Below, piece by piece: positions 32,648-43,653 of a stretch of 64,000 nucleotides of DNA (its first letter is position 1; the number at the start of each line of letters is the position of its first letter). The stretch spans positions 26,863,896-26,927,895 of the forward strand of contig CM043960.1 of the NCBI GenBank assembly GCA_014529385.2, written 5' to 3'. The notes beneath the pieces are model-generated. The model was not told where the DNA came from. It saw only the letters and a program-made list of their open reading frames with translations, and did not search any database. The stretch comes from Adiantum capillus-veneris (taxonomy: Eukaryota; Streptophyta; Polypodiopsida; Polypodiales; Pteridaceae). The position numbers and the translations under genes are program-made.

Positions 32648-32815
32648 GGGGTTCTGTGTGTTTTCACTTCTACCACAAGAAGCTTCATGCAATACAGTTG
32701 AGCACATTTCCATGCAATATAGTGGAGCACATTTCCATGCAATACATTTGAGAAATACAATTGAGCACATTTCCATTTGCTGGATACAATACAATTGAGC
32801 ACATTTCCCTTTGAT
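32609..32815. repeat. CT microsatellite and short direct repeats upstream of the plus-strand gene
   Basis: (CT)n at about 32609-32644, then five imperfect copies of TTGAGCACATTTCCATGCAA between 32697 and 32812, about 20-35 bases apart. The region lies between the left terminal repeat and the first recognisable coding segment, so it may be 5' UTR or promoter sequence. Confidence 0.75.
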
Positions 32816-32827
32816 GTGTGTAGGCCA

Positions 32828-33260
32828 ATGGAAGCTCCAAAGGTCATGATCCCCATGCAAGACAAATTCTATACAACTTTGGAAGAGTTCAATGCTACTT
32901 ATGGCCTTTCCATGGAGGGTTTAGATCCCAAAATGGTTAGGTGGGAGCAAGTCACTGATCTCGAATGGTTCAATGTGTTCAAACAAACAAAGGATCCCAG
33001 CCAGTACTACATCAAATGCAGTACCATCCGCACCAAAATGTATGGGTTGATGATGAAATTGTACTACAGTGTATACCAGAAGGCCCCAACCAACATGGAA
33101 ATCTCCCCTTCATTTGCAAAGGGTTTCGTGACAGACTTCAGTCCTGCTGTGATTGCAAGCAGGACAACCATTAGGTTCAATTGGACCGAGTTTGCGGTGT
33201 AGTACTTGCAGGATATTTGAGAGAAGGGCTATTCTGAGGGCCATGTTAACAAGTGGAGAA
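32828..33260 (+). pseudogene. Plus-strand transposon gene, first coding segment
   Basis: The frame from ATG 32828 encodes about 124 residues (MEAPKVMIPMQDKFYTTLEE, then WEQVTDLEWFNVFKQTKDPS and KMYGLMMKLYYSVYQKAP) before TAG at 33200 and TGA at 33218. The same frame then runs open to 33260, where copia D is inserted, and resumes in phase at 37822. I do not recognise this domain. The ATG follows a possible acceptor (TGTGTAG at 32823), so an upstream exon is possible. The codon pattern looks like a real protein; two stops make this copy non-functional. Confidence 0.6.
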
Positions 33261-33537
33261 TGTTGAAGATGATGAAACAGGAAACAGAAGGAAGACAGCA
33301 ACTCAGAGTAGGAAGAAGATGAAGAAGGAGAAGACACAGAGCTTGTGTACGAGATCTCTGTAGTCTATCTCTCTGTATTAGAATAATAGTGTATACAAAC
33401 TCAGAGCTACAAAGCTTATATGAAACCCTAAGAGATAAGGTGTCCTTTCACACCGGATGTCCAAGGGGAAAAACCCAGTGGGAGAAAAGTGCCCCTGGTG
33501 AAGCGCGTATACACACTAACACTACTACATGTCTACA
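33261..33537 (-). repeat. Element D 3' LTR
   Basis: 277 bp, TGTTGAAGATGATGAAACAG to CTACATGTCTACA as read on the plus strand. AATCCCCCCTG at 33538-33548 is the adjacent polypurine tract on the minus strand. Confidence 0.96.
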
Positions 33538-33584
33538 AATCCCCCCTGTAGTGATAGTGTGAATCCGTACAAGGTAGCAGATCA

Positions 33585-35084
33585 TCATGTGTATGAGAGT
33601 AAGCCCAAAGCTTTTCGGAAAGCTTCAAACTTTTCTCGTGATAACGCCTTCGTAAATAGATCTGCAATGTTATCCTGTGTAGGACAGTAAGTTAGTGTGA
33701 TCTCCCCTGCATGTAGCCTTTCCCTGACATAGTGGTAGTGAACCTCTATGTGCTTTGTTCTCGCATGAAATACTGGATTCCTTGCAACTGCCATAGCACT
33801 CTGACTGTCAGTGAAAATGGTAGTGGGTGCCTTTTGACACTCACAAAGATCTGCCAATAACCTGCGTATCCATACACAATCAACTGTTGCCGTGAAAGCT
33901 GCCCTGTCCTCAGCTTCACAAGTTGATGTAGCCACTATGGGTTGCTTCTTGCTTAGCCAAGATATACATGCATTTCCCAAGAAAAAACAATTGCCACTTG
34001 TGGAATGTCGTGTGTCAAAATCACCAGCCCAATCTGAATCGTTGTAACCAAGAAGCTGCATAGAACTGTGCTTTCCATACATATCCCCCCTTGGAAAGAA
34101 CATGGCAAGATTAGGGGTACCTGAAAGGTAACGAAGTATGTGCTTCACAGCCTGCCAATGATGCATACCTGGGCTGTGCATAAATCTGCTTGCTTGTGAA
34201 ACCCCAAATTGAATGTCTGGACGAGTGTTGCCTGCCAAATATATCAAGCAACCAACGGCTGTTGCATAAGTATGTACATCAAAAGGTTCTCCAGCATCAT
34301 GCATGCTCAACTTTGATCTAGTTTCTACGGGTGTAGAGATTGGCTTACAATTTTGCATACCAAACTTGTCCAAAATGTTATGCAAATATTTTGCCTGCAA
34401 CATGTATATGCCATCTTCTGATTGCACAAACTGAATACCCAAGTAATAATGTAGCAAACCAAGATCAGACATCTCAAAGGTTTTTCTCAAAGCATCTTTA
34501 AACGCTTCAATTTCATCTGCACTATTGCCTGTAAGAAGCATATCATCCACATAAAGTGTTAGCATAATGAGAACTCCATCTCTCTTTTTGACATACAAAG
34601 TAATTTCTGTTGGACTATTCTGAAATCCCTGGCCAATCAAATAAGTATGTATCTTCTCATACCATGCTTTTGGAGCCTGTTTGAGACCATACAAAGCTTT
34701 ACGCAATCTACATACCTTTTGCTCTTGACCTTTTACAACAAAACCACTTGGTTGACTTACATAAACTTCTTCCCACAAATCACCATTCAAAAAAGCAGTT
34801 TTGATATCCAACTGATGCACTTTCCAACCATGATGAGCAGCAATTGCAACTAGTGATCTAATTGTGGACGCACGAGAAGTAGGAGCAAAGGTTTCATCAT
34901 AATCTATGCCTTTCTGTTGCGCATAGCCTTTTGCCACAAGCCTTGCTTTGTACCTGTCAACAGTACCATCTTGTTTCCTTTTTACCTTAAAAACCCACTT
35001 TGTACCAATAGGCTTTTTACCTGTAGGCAAGTCCACTAGATCCCATGTATGATTCTTATGAATAGAATCAATTTCTTGCTGCAT
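33585..35084 (-). pseudogene. Element D RT and RNase H, long open frame
   Basis: A 499-codon open frame: GTKWVFKVKRKQDGTVDRYK, ARLVAKGYAQQKGIDYDETF, HQLDIKTAFLNGDLWEEVYV, the catalytic YVDD at 34553-34542, then RNase H (YNDSDWAGDFDTRHSTSGNC, FTDSQSAMAVARNPVFHART). It ends LFTKALSREKFEAFRKALGL, a normal copia C terminus. Only the TAG directly upstream (near 35098) and another stop near 35210 separate it from integrase. Enzymatic residues look complete, although one RNase H motif reads CEAEDRAAF where CEAEYRA is usual. Confidence 0.93.
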
Positions 35085-36990
35085 AGCATCTTTCCACTAA
35101 ACACACTCTAAAGCTTGTTCAAATGAATCAGGCTCATCTGCATCACAAAGAGTGCTAAAGCAAGCCAAATCTACTTGCTCTCTACCAAAAGTAGTACCAA
35201 CACGTGTTTTTCATGGCAACGGTGCATCCAACTTGCTATCCTGCAAAGTTTTCTGAACCCATTTAGGCAAGGTTCTTTCTTCCCTGAGAACTTCTTTCTC
35301 TTCACGCACAATTTCCTCTACATCATGAGGTGTCACATGCTGATCAAAAGATTGATCAAGATTATCAACCTGTTGTGATTCTTGATTCTCCACAAAAGAA
35401 AGAAGCAAACCTTCAAATACATCATGTGTCTGCATATGCGGTACATCAAAAGCAACCATAGGTTGAGCAGTAGTTTCTGCAAAAATTACATCACGACTTT
35501 CAAAAATCTTGTTTGTAGCAGGATTGTAAAGTCTATAACCTTTACTTCCACTATTGTACCCCACAAATATACATTTGACTGCCTTATCATCAAGCTTCCC
35601 ACGTAACTGCTGAGGGATGTGAGCATAAGCAAGACAACCAAAAACACGAAGATAACTGACTGAAGGTTTTCTGCCATACCAAGCTTCAAATGGAGTAATG
35701 GTCTTCAAGGCACGAGTAGGACACCTGTTCAAAACATGTGTTGCACAAGCAACTGCCTCCATCCATAGCTTATGAGGTAAACTGTTAGCCTTGAGCATAC
35801 ATCTAGCCGTCTCCATTAAAGACCTGTTCTTCCTTTCTGCAACACCATTCTGTTGTGGTGTGTATGGCATAGTGCATTGGTGTTTAATGCCTTTCTTTCC
35901 CAAAATATCCTTACATGCACCTGACATGTATTCACCTCCTCGATCGGTACGAAGAGTCTGTACTTTGCAACCTGTTTCATTTTCAACCATGGCGACATAA
36001 TGTTGAAAAACTCCAAACACATCTGACTTTGCTTGGAGTGGATACACCCAAACAAACCTGAAAAAGTCATCAATGAAGGTCACAAAATAAAGGCTGTTTC
36101 CTATAGATGGCGTCCTCATAGGACCACATACATCACTGTGTACAAGCTGCAACTTTCGTGTCGCTCTAACTGAACTATCCTGCGAAAATGCAAATCTGTG
36201 CATCTTTCCAAGAACGCAACCTTCACATACATGTCTTGGTGGCATCTCCAATAAAGACAAATCATGCACCATATTATGACGTTGTAAAGTCATCAAACTG
36301 CCATAACTAACATGCCCAAATCTAGCATGCCACAACTCAGCATCCTGCATGGCCTGAGTCTTTGTTTCTGCAATACATACCTGAATCTGCTTTGCATAAC
36401 AATCTAGCACAAATAGTCCATTTTCCAACGTACCTGTAGTGATAAGAGAATAACCTTTCTCTCGATCTCGTACAACACATCTGTCATCCTCAAAAATGAC
36501 CCGAAGACCATTTTTTGCAAGAGAGGATACAGACAACAAATTCTTCTTGATCCCTGGAACATATAAGACATCTGGCAAGCATAAATCTGAACCATCTGAA
36601 ATGGTAATCAAAATCTTACCAACGCCTTTGATTGGATAAGAAGCATTATTTGCACAAGTCACCTTCTTTCCTGTTGGAGCTGCATCCAATGAACAAAACA
36701 AATCCTTCCTTGAAGTAATATGCCTGGATGCACCACTATCAAAGTACCAAATCATTTGTGTCTTGTCAACACTGTAAGCAGAAAAATCTGAACATACTAC
36801 GAAAGCATAAGAATCCTGCACAAAGTTTGCAGACTCTTCTTTAGCTATAGAAGAATCACCAGAAGCTGAAACAACCAAACTTGACTCTTTCTTCTTTTCT
36901 TTAGCAATTCGCTTTTTACACTCACTAATGTAGTGACCAGGTTTCTTGCAGTAGTGACATTTACCTTTCTTCTTGGACTTGTCGGAATCA
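35085..36990 (-). pseudogene. Element D zinc knuckle, protease and integrase
   Basis: A knuckle CHYCKKPGHYISEC (about 36965-36920) is intact. Protease reads WYFDSGASRHITS. Integrase shows WHARFGHVSYGSLMTLQ, CEGCVLGKMHRF, VHSDVCGPM, FIDDFFRFVWVYP, LRTDRGGEYMSG and TPQQNGVAERKNRSLMETA, so all DDE residues are present, followed by the CIFVGYNSGSKGYRLYNP end. The 555-codon frame ends in a TGA at 35211. After that stop the frame runs to another at about 35098. Confidence 0.92.
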
Positions 36991-37010
36991 CCTTTAGACT
37001 TCTCTAAAGA

Positions 37011-37525
37011 TTATCCTGCACCAGACTTGGAGTAATGAGCACTCTCTTTACCCTTGTTTTTGTTCTGTACAACAAGAGCATGATCCATACCATCCACCTG
37101 TAAAGACTTGTTCTTACGTGATTGATCCTCCTGCAATAGAAAAGCCGCTAACTCTTCAAAATGAAGAGGCTCAGGATTAGCTCGCAAAGACAGAGTCAAA
37201 GAAGTCTGAAAAGTCAAATAAGATGGTGGTAGTGAATTGAGTGTTTTGGAAACCAAGTCCTTCTCTGGAATCACTTCATCAATGCTAAGCAATTGCTCTT
37301 TAAGATCCCTGATTTTTGTAAGATGCTCGACAATATCGTCACCTTCGTCCATCTGTATTTTGTCAAGTTGTTTCTTCAAAAACTCTATTCTGGCAGCGTT
37401 TCTTCCTCCAAACATAGCTTGCACAGTGTTACAAGCATCCTCAGAAGCTCTGCAAGATCTGATATGTGGTGTGATTGTCCTCTTTATGGTTAAGGCCCGC
37501 AAGTAGAGGCTCTGGAAATCACCTC
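37011..37525 (-). pseudogene. Element D gag, N terminus deleted
   Basis: The frame encodes the middle and end of a copia gag: LRALTIKRTITPHIRSC, QLDKIQMDEGDDIVEHLTKI, DLKEQLLSIDEVIPEKDLV, then HFEELAAFLLQEDQSRKNK. Only about ten codons separate the primer site from mid-gag, where other copia elements have a leader plus about 80-100 gag residues, so several hundred bases were lost. The open frame runs on into the LTR by chance. A TAA at 37011 separates it from the knuckle. Confidence 0.85.
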
Positions 37526-37539
37526 GCTCTGATACCAAT
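37526..37539 (-). other. Element D primer-binding site
   Basis: Plus strand CGCTCTGATACCAA; on the minus strand TTGGTATCAGAGCG, a perfect TGGTATCAGAGC directly next to the right LTR. Confidence 0.92.
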
Positions 37540-37816
37540 TGTTGAAGATGATGAAACAGGAAACAGAAGGAAGACAGCAACTCAGAGTAGGAAGAAGATG
37601 AAGAAGGAGAAGACACAGAGCTTGTGTATGAGATCTCTGTAGTCTATCTCTCTGTATTAGAATAATAGTGTATACAAACTCAGAGCTACAAAGCTTATAT
37701 GAAACCCTAAGAGATAAGGTGTCCTTTCACACCGGATGTCCAGGGGGGAAAACCCAGTGGGAGAAAAGTGCCCCTGGTGAAGCGCGTATACACACTAGCA
37801 CTACTACATGTCTACA
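37540..37816 (-). repeat. Element D 5' LTR
   Basis: 277 bp, same ends as the left copy; followed by the target copy GAGAA. Confidence 0.96.
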
Positions 37817-37821
37817 GAGAA

Positions 37822-38792
37822 TACGCAATCTTCAGCTTCCAGCTTCAAAAATTGAGGATGAGTTTGCTGACATCTGCGAGGAGAGCATGGCATTGGCAAG
37901 AAAGAGTACTGCGAAATCTACCAAGGCCACACTTTTGCCTCATCAAGATAGTCGACAGGAGATGGAAGCTTCTTCATTTTGTGGTTTGGAGGAATGGAAG
38001 TGCATGAAGGCAAATGTCCTTCATATGAAAACACAACTATAGTATGATAAAAAAAATCTAAACAATGCGCAAGAGGCCCTGGAACTTGTTGGTTTTTTGA
38101 ATGCAAAAAATGTGAAGGTCAATCCTATTGTCACGGCCATGAGATAGAGGTTGCAAGCAGCTGAGATGGAGCTGCAGGCTCTATTTCAAAGCAACGATGT
38201 GGATTCCTGACAAAAGATGGAGCTTGAAATCATAATAGAGACAACCAAAAAAACCATAGAGTCTATGGGGTTTCCTCCTGGTGAAGATGACCCCATAGAT
38301 AGTGACATAGACATAACCTGTAAACTAGTAAGTGTCCGTAAGTTTCATCTCTGCACTTTATGTTTGGTACATGTGCTCAGCTAACCCATGTACTTACCAT
38401 GCTCTTTTTGTCTTGGTTTTGTAGGTTGAGGTGGACATTGCAAAATCCAAGGTGCAGAACTCTCAAAGCCAACTTGAACTTCTAATGCACATGCAGTCCA
38501 AGCTACAAGGCTCTTTTCTGTAGACTACCCTAACTAATCTAGCCCTTGCTAGTTTCATGAAGGATAAAGAGGTGCAAGACAGCATCGGAACAAGCATGTG
38601 TACTGCCCCTTGAGGTCCAACCATTCCTTTCAATGGTCAAGCTCCCTTGTGAGCATAACTATCACCTTCTCTGCTTTGCTGCTACAAGTTCCCTTTGGAC
38701 CACCTGTGCTGCTCCCACCTGCAAAAGAAGCATACCTACCGCATGGTTGTGCAGCCTTGCAACACAATGACATCCAATCACACCTGAGATTG
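37822..38792 (+). pseudogene. Plus-strand transposon gene, middle segments with a 97-bp intron
   Basis: Resumes in phase after element D: RNLQLPASKIEDEFADICEE and so on to SMGFPPGEDDPIDSDIDITC. In-frame stops occur at about 38040, 38143 and 38207. A clean intron (GTAAGT at 38328, TTTTGTAG ending 38424) joins CKL to VEVDIAKSKVQNSQSQLELL in phase 0. More stops follow (38521, about 38610). A second donor, GTAAGA at 38793, starts the intron holding the first minisatellite. The product has helical, charged stretches but no domain I recognise. Confidence 0.6.
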
Positions 38793-38819
38793 GTAAGAAA
38801 CCATACTTGAATGTATGCT

Positions 38820-40290
38820 TGCTAGCTAGCATACAGGACATATAGTCTGCAAGCTTGATCATATTGGGAATAAAAGGTGACTACTTAGCATAATGAAAAT
38901 TCTAATTAACATGCCAGGTATGCTAGTTATCATACTATATATGCTAGTTAGCATATACAGTATGACCGTTACCATATTGGATATGCTAATTAGCATATCC
39001 AGGATAGTAGTTAGCATACCGAATATGCTACTAGGCCTACTTGATTAGCGTATCTAGTATGCTAACTAGCACACTGGATATGCTAGTTAGATGAGTGGAT
39101 GCTAATTAGCATATCCAGTATGCTAGTAAGCATATTGGGTATGCTTATTAGCATACCAGAGTTAGCATATTGAATGCTAATTAGCATATCCACAGTATGC
39201 TAGTTAGCACATTGGATTGATAGTTGGACTGCTAATTAGCATATGGATATGCTAGTTAGGATACTGAATATTCTAGTTAGCATACTTGATATGCTATTAA
39301 GCATGTTGGATATCTTAATTACCAATATTTGTATGCTAATAAGCATTTTGGAGCATATTGGATTAGCTTAGAGATCATAAGGTTTTCTAGTTAGCATACT
39401 AGGTATGCTAGTTAGCATATTGGATATGCTTATTAGCATACCGGATATGCAAGTTGGAATGCTAGTTAGCATACAGGATATGATAATCAGCATATCCAGT
39501 ATGCTAGTTAGCATACAAGATATGCTAATTAGTATATCCAATGTACTAGTTAGCATAATGGATATGCTAGTAGGCCTACTTGCTAACTAGCACACTGGAT
39601 ATGCTAGTTAGATGACTGGATGCTAATCAACATATCTAGTATGGTAGTAAGCATATTGGGTATGCTTATTCACATATCGGAGTTAGCATATTGAATGTTA
39701 ATTAGCATATATAGTATGCTAGTTAGCATATTGGATTGCTAGTTAGAATGATAATTAGCATACTGAATATGCTAGTTATCATACTTGATATGCTATTAAG
39801 CATGTTGGATATGCTAATTACCAATAGTTATATGCTAGTAAGCCATTTGGAGCATATTGGATTAGCTTAGAGATTATCAGTTTTTCTAGTTAGCATACTA
39901 AGTATGCTAGTTAGCATATTGGATATGCTAATTAGCATACCGGGTATGCAAGCTGGAATGACAGTTAGCATATAGGATATGCTAATTAGCATGTCCAATA
40001 TGCTAGTTGGATATGCTAATTAGCAACTTGATATGCTATTAAGCATGTTGGATATGCTAATTAGCATATGCTGTCCTCTAGCAAGCACACAGAAGCTTGT
40101 GGATACACTTGAATTGCTTAGAGATTATAAGGTTTACTACTTAGCATACCTGGTATGCTTGTTAGCATACTTGATATTCTAGTTAGCATATATGATTATG
40201 CTAGCTAATATATACGGGAATGCTAATTAGCATAGTGGCCTAGCTGCACACATAGTCAGCATATCAAATATACTATGTAGCATACATGAC
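38820..40290. repeat. Minisatellite array 1, intronic
   Basis: Dozens of imperfect copies of a 16-25 bp unit with core TATGCTAGTTAGCATA (variants TATGCTAATTAGCATA), whose arms TATGCTA and TAGCATA are self-complementary, so each unit can fold. Above this is a longer period: a block beginning AAGCATGTTGGATAT near 39300 recurs near 39798 with the same inner landmark GGAGCATATTGGATTAGCTT. The array fills the intron between 38793 and the acceptor TTTTTTTGTTGCAG at 40330. Confidence 0.95.
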
Positions 40291-40330
40291 ATGCTTGTAA
40301 AGGGTGTAATCAAAGATTTTTTTGTTGCAG

Positions 40331-40999
40331 GACTCTCAAAGCCCCTGCATGATGTGGGTAGTGTGCATGAAACCAAAGGTAAGGGAAAAGGCTGCAAAAA
40401 ACTGAGAACCCTTCGATTGCCATGTCTGCTGCAACTGACACATTAAAAGCTTCTCAATAGACAATGGCTACTGCTAGTGCTAGTGCCTCAGGGGAAACAT
40501 TGAAGGCTAACAACATAGAGGAACCGCAGGAATTTGGTGATAACATGCCTGCTGCAAAACTGACACAATAAAAACTTCTCAGCAAACAATGGCTAGTGCT
40601 AGTTCCAGTGCCTCAGGGGAAACATTGAAGACTAACAGCATAGAGGACCCGCAGGAAGCTAGTGATAACATGCTTGCTACAACAACTGAAATAGTAAAAA
40701 CTTCTCAGCAAACAATGGCTAGCGCTAGTGCCAGTGCCTCAGGGGAATCTTTGAAGACTAAAATCATAGAGGACCATCATGAAGTTGGTGATAACAGCCC
40801 TCTCAAGGGTTTTTTGTGAAAGGCTAAGGCAAAGAGAAAAGTGGGCCTTGAAGACGTACCTCAAGAAACTGCAAGCAACGACTGTGGTTCCCCAAAGAAG
40901 ATGGAGGACAAAGCTGAAAGCACCAAAGGTGAAAACAAAGCCACCCGCTCAAGAGCTTGCAAAAAATTGTGTCAATGACCTTTCCTTAGATTCTGTATT
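40331..40999 (+). pseudogene. Plus-strand transposon gene, Ser/Ala-rich repeat exon
   Basis: Follows the intron acceptor at 40330 and ends at a donor (GTAAGC from 41000). The product is low-complexity: three tandem units of about 42 residues with MASASSSASGETLKTN and KTSQQT motifs, then a Lys-rich stretch. The first unit contains an in-frame TAG and TAA and the frame changes at about 40815, so this copy is interrupted. The repeats resemble a flexible linker between the unknown N-terminal domain and the FCP1-like domain. Confidence 0.55.
40462..40798 (+). repeat. Three 125-126-bp tandem repeats inside the exon
   Basis: Units start at 40462, 40587 and 40713, each with CAATGGCTA then GTGCCTCAGGGGAA. 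Spacing of 125 then 126 means one indel breaks the frame between copies. Confidence 0.9.
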
Positions 41000-41236
41000 G
41001 TAAGCATGCAACTGTCAATATTCAGTTGTTTGGCCTTTACTTAGTGCACCTATACATGTGCCCTTCACTCTTATGGCTATGCCATTTTGAATAATTGATG
41101 CCTCTTGTGGCTGACATTGTAACTTTTTTTATTTTCCTGGTAAAAATGTCTGTGTAATATAATTTTGAGCAGTAGACCATTATAGTTTTCTTCCAATCTA
41201 TGAACTTCTTCACTTTGTATCACTATTTCTTTGCAG

Positions 41237-42416
41237 AGGAAGAGAAACTAGTATTAATCTCCTTGCCTGATGTAAATGCGGCCATGCAATGGCAGAAAGT
41301 TTCAAAAAGGCAAGTGCACAAAGCCAGGCAGATAAGGAGACAAAATTGGAGATTGAAAAGTGGCTCAAAAGATATTCACAGCGTGCCTATAGGATGTTTG
41401 AGTGCCTAAATTATGTTCACCCATCTGGGAAGGTAATATATGCTAAATGGTATCCTCCTCCAGACCCAATATGTGTGCCTAAGCGACTGTGTGATGAAAA
41501 AAGGGCTCTTTTACTAGATCTCAATGGTCTTTTGGTAAGGGTAGTAGAGACTCGCTTTGGCAAAAAGCCCTCTGCATATGCAGATGAAATGATAAAATAC
41601 AATGTAGAGGGTCCGCATGTGTTCTGTCTCGCAAGGACAACCACAAGTTTTTGGACTTGTGTCTTCAGTTCTTTAGTGTGTATATTTGGAGCACAAGCAT
41701 GCAACGTAAAGTCATGACTATTTGCAGGGTTGTTTTTAAATTGAAGGTGCCAAGGATTGTTGGTATTCTTATGCAAGAGAAATGCAAGAGGCAACTCAAA
41801 CAGATATTTAATAAACCTATGTTTATGAAAGATTTAGCCGTGTTTTGGAAATACGCTTCGGTGTACAATGCCCAAAACACGCTTCTAATTGATGATAGCC
41901 TCTACAAAGTGTCTCAGAACCCAGGACAACCTTGGCTCATTGCTCCGAAGCTAGAGAACTAGAGTGTTGAGGAGAGAGAACAGTTTCTTATAAAAACTAT
42001 GAAAGACTGTTGGCTGCAGTCGGATAATCGGGCAGCGTATGTGGCTGATAATACCTTTGATATAGGCTCCGATAACTTCTCTGATGAAGTCCTCAAACAG
42101 TTGGTAAAGGCAAATGGAAAAGGAGCAGCAAATGGAAGTTGACCTAGCATACGAGAGAGAGAGAGAGAGAGAGAGAAGAAAGCTAGGTTGGAAAAGGAGC
42201 AGCAAATGGAAAAGGAGCAGGAAATGGAAGCTGACCTAGCATAGGAGAGAGAAGAAAGCTAGGTTGGAGAGGGAAAGAAAAGGAAAGGAGCAGCAAAGAG
42301 GCGACCTAGAAGAAGAGAGAAAGGAAAAAGCAGAGGAAAAGGAGAAAGCAGAGGACAAGGAGAAAGCAGAGAAAAAGGAGGCAAGAGAAATCGGGGTCTA
42401 TACATACGCCCTGTGA
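41237..42416 (+). pseudogene. FCP1/NIF-like HAD-family domain with charged tail
   Basis: After an acceptor TTTCTTTGCAG (41236) the product reads AYRMFECLNYVHPSGKVIY, then CDEKRALLLDLNGLLVRVVE. This is motif I of the plant FCP1/NLI-interacting-factor-like group, where the second Asp of DxDx(T/V) is Asn (41517-41525). A frameshift near 41620 leads to KFLDLCLQFFSVYIWSTSM (motif II-like) and KPMFMKDLAVFWKY, then NTLLIDDSLYKVSQNP (motif III). Stops follow, then a Lys/Glu tail of KEKAE repeats ending at 42416. Family members are phosphatases of phosphoproteins such as RNA polymerase II tails. Catalysis is doubtful here. Confidence 0.72.
42154..42178. repeat. (GA)n microsatellite in the charged tail
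   Basis: About 12 GA units read as Arg-Glu; the neighbouring Lys/Glu-rich sequence contains a duplicated word (GGAAAAGGAGCAGCAAATGG at about 42113 and 42189). Confidence 0.85.
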
Positions 42417-42589
42417 GGAGGCCTACAAATGTTTAGGGGGGTGCGAATCTCATTGTAAAATTAAACCCTACGTAATGTTATTTGATGCTAGAAATTAATG
42501 ATGAGATAATATTTTCAATGTTGCCTCCTACTATTCCATTTTTATGTATTACAGAATTATGTATTGGGTTTTTTGTTAGGTAGCACACA

Positions 42590-43610
42590 CTATAAAGTAG
42601 TAAGTAAGTATACAGCTAGCATATACTATGTTAGCATACACTATATGCTAGTTTAGCATAATACTATATGCTAGTTAGAACACCATATAGCAGGTAGTTA
42701 GTATACAGTTAGCATACACTGTGCTAGTTAGCATACACTATATGCTAGTTAGCACACCATATATCAGCTAGTTAGTATACAATTAGCATATACTATGCTA
42801 GTTAGCATACACTATATGCTAGTTAGCACACCATATAGTAACTAGTTAGTATATTGTTAGCATATAGTGTATATGCTAGTCAGCATATACTATTTGCTAG
42901 CAAACAGTATGTAGAAGCTTGTTAGTAAACAATTAGCATATATTGTGATAGTTAGCATACACAAAACTAGCAAAAACATGAGAGAGCTTTGTAGTGAAGT
43001 GCACACTTGTCAATCCTAGAGTGTTCATTCACACAATATATGCTAGTTAGCATATATTGTATGCTAGTTACAATCGATACACTGTAGAAAGTATACAGTT
43101 AACATATATTGTGCGAGTTAGCATACAGTATATGCTAGCTAGCATATACTGTATGCTAGTTCGCTTTATGCTAGCTAACACACACTTTGTAGAAACTTGT
43201 TAGTATACAATTAGCATATATTGTGCTAGTTAGCATATAATGTATACGCTAGTCAGCATATACTGTTTGCTACCTAGCACACACTATGTAGAAGCTTGTT
43301 AGTAAACAATTAGCATATACTATGATAGTTAGCATACACTATATGCTAGTTAGCATATACTGTATGGTAGTGAGTATCCAGTTGCATATATTGTGCTAAT
43401 TAACATAAACTATATGCTAGTTAGCATATACTATATGCATTTTCAATTGATACACTGTAGATAGTATACAAATAACATATATTGTGCGAGTTAGCATACA
43501 ATATATGCTAGCTAGCATATACTGTATGCTAGTTCGCTTTATGCTAGCTAGCACACACATTATAGAAGATTGTTAGTATACAATTAGCATATAATGTGGT
43601 AGTAGTAAGC
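42590..43610. repeat. Minisatellite array 2, between the convergent genes
   Basis: Same core as array 1 (ATGCTAGTTAGCATACACTA). A higher-order block of about 150 bp (ATATTGTGCGAGTTAGCATA, then CTGTATGCTAGTTCGCTTTA) recurs at 43100 and 43465, a spacing of about 365. It starts about 170 bases after the plus gene ends and stops near the 3' end of the minus gene. Confidence 0.95.
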
Positions 43611-43653
43611 ATACATAAGATACAAAATATAATAGAAGACCATGACGCTCATG

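Larger units (their letters stand above)
33261..37816 (-). mobile_element. Copia element D, minus strand, inserted in the large transposon
   Basis: 4556 bp with identical-length 277-bp LTRs that differ at about four positions, the most similar pair in the window. GAGAA is duplicated at 33256-33260 and 37817-37821. The primer site abuts the right LTR, and a run of C (polypurine on the minus strand) abuts the left. Gag is missing its N terminus and the leader is almost gone; protease, integrase, RT and RNase H are nearly intact apart from a few stops. Confidence 0.97.

Noticed and set aside
33110-33337. A 75-codon minus frame starting MSSPSSSSSYSELL, also seen at the other LTR of element D
   Set aside because: It lies in the LTR, crosses its boundary, and at the right side merely fuses to truncated gag; not a real N terminus.
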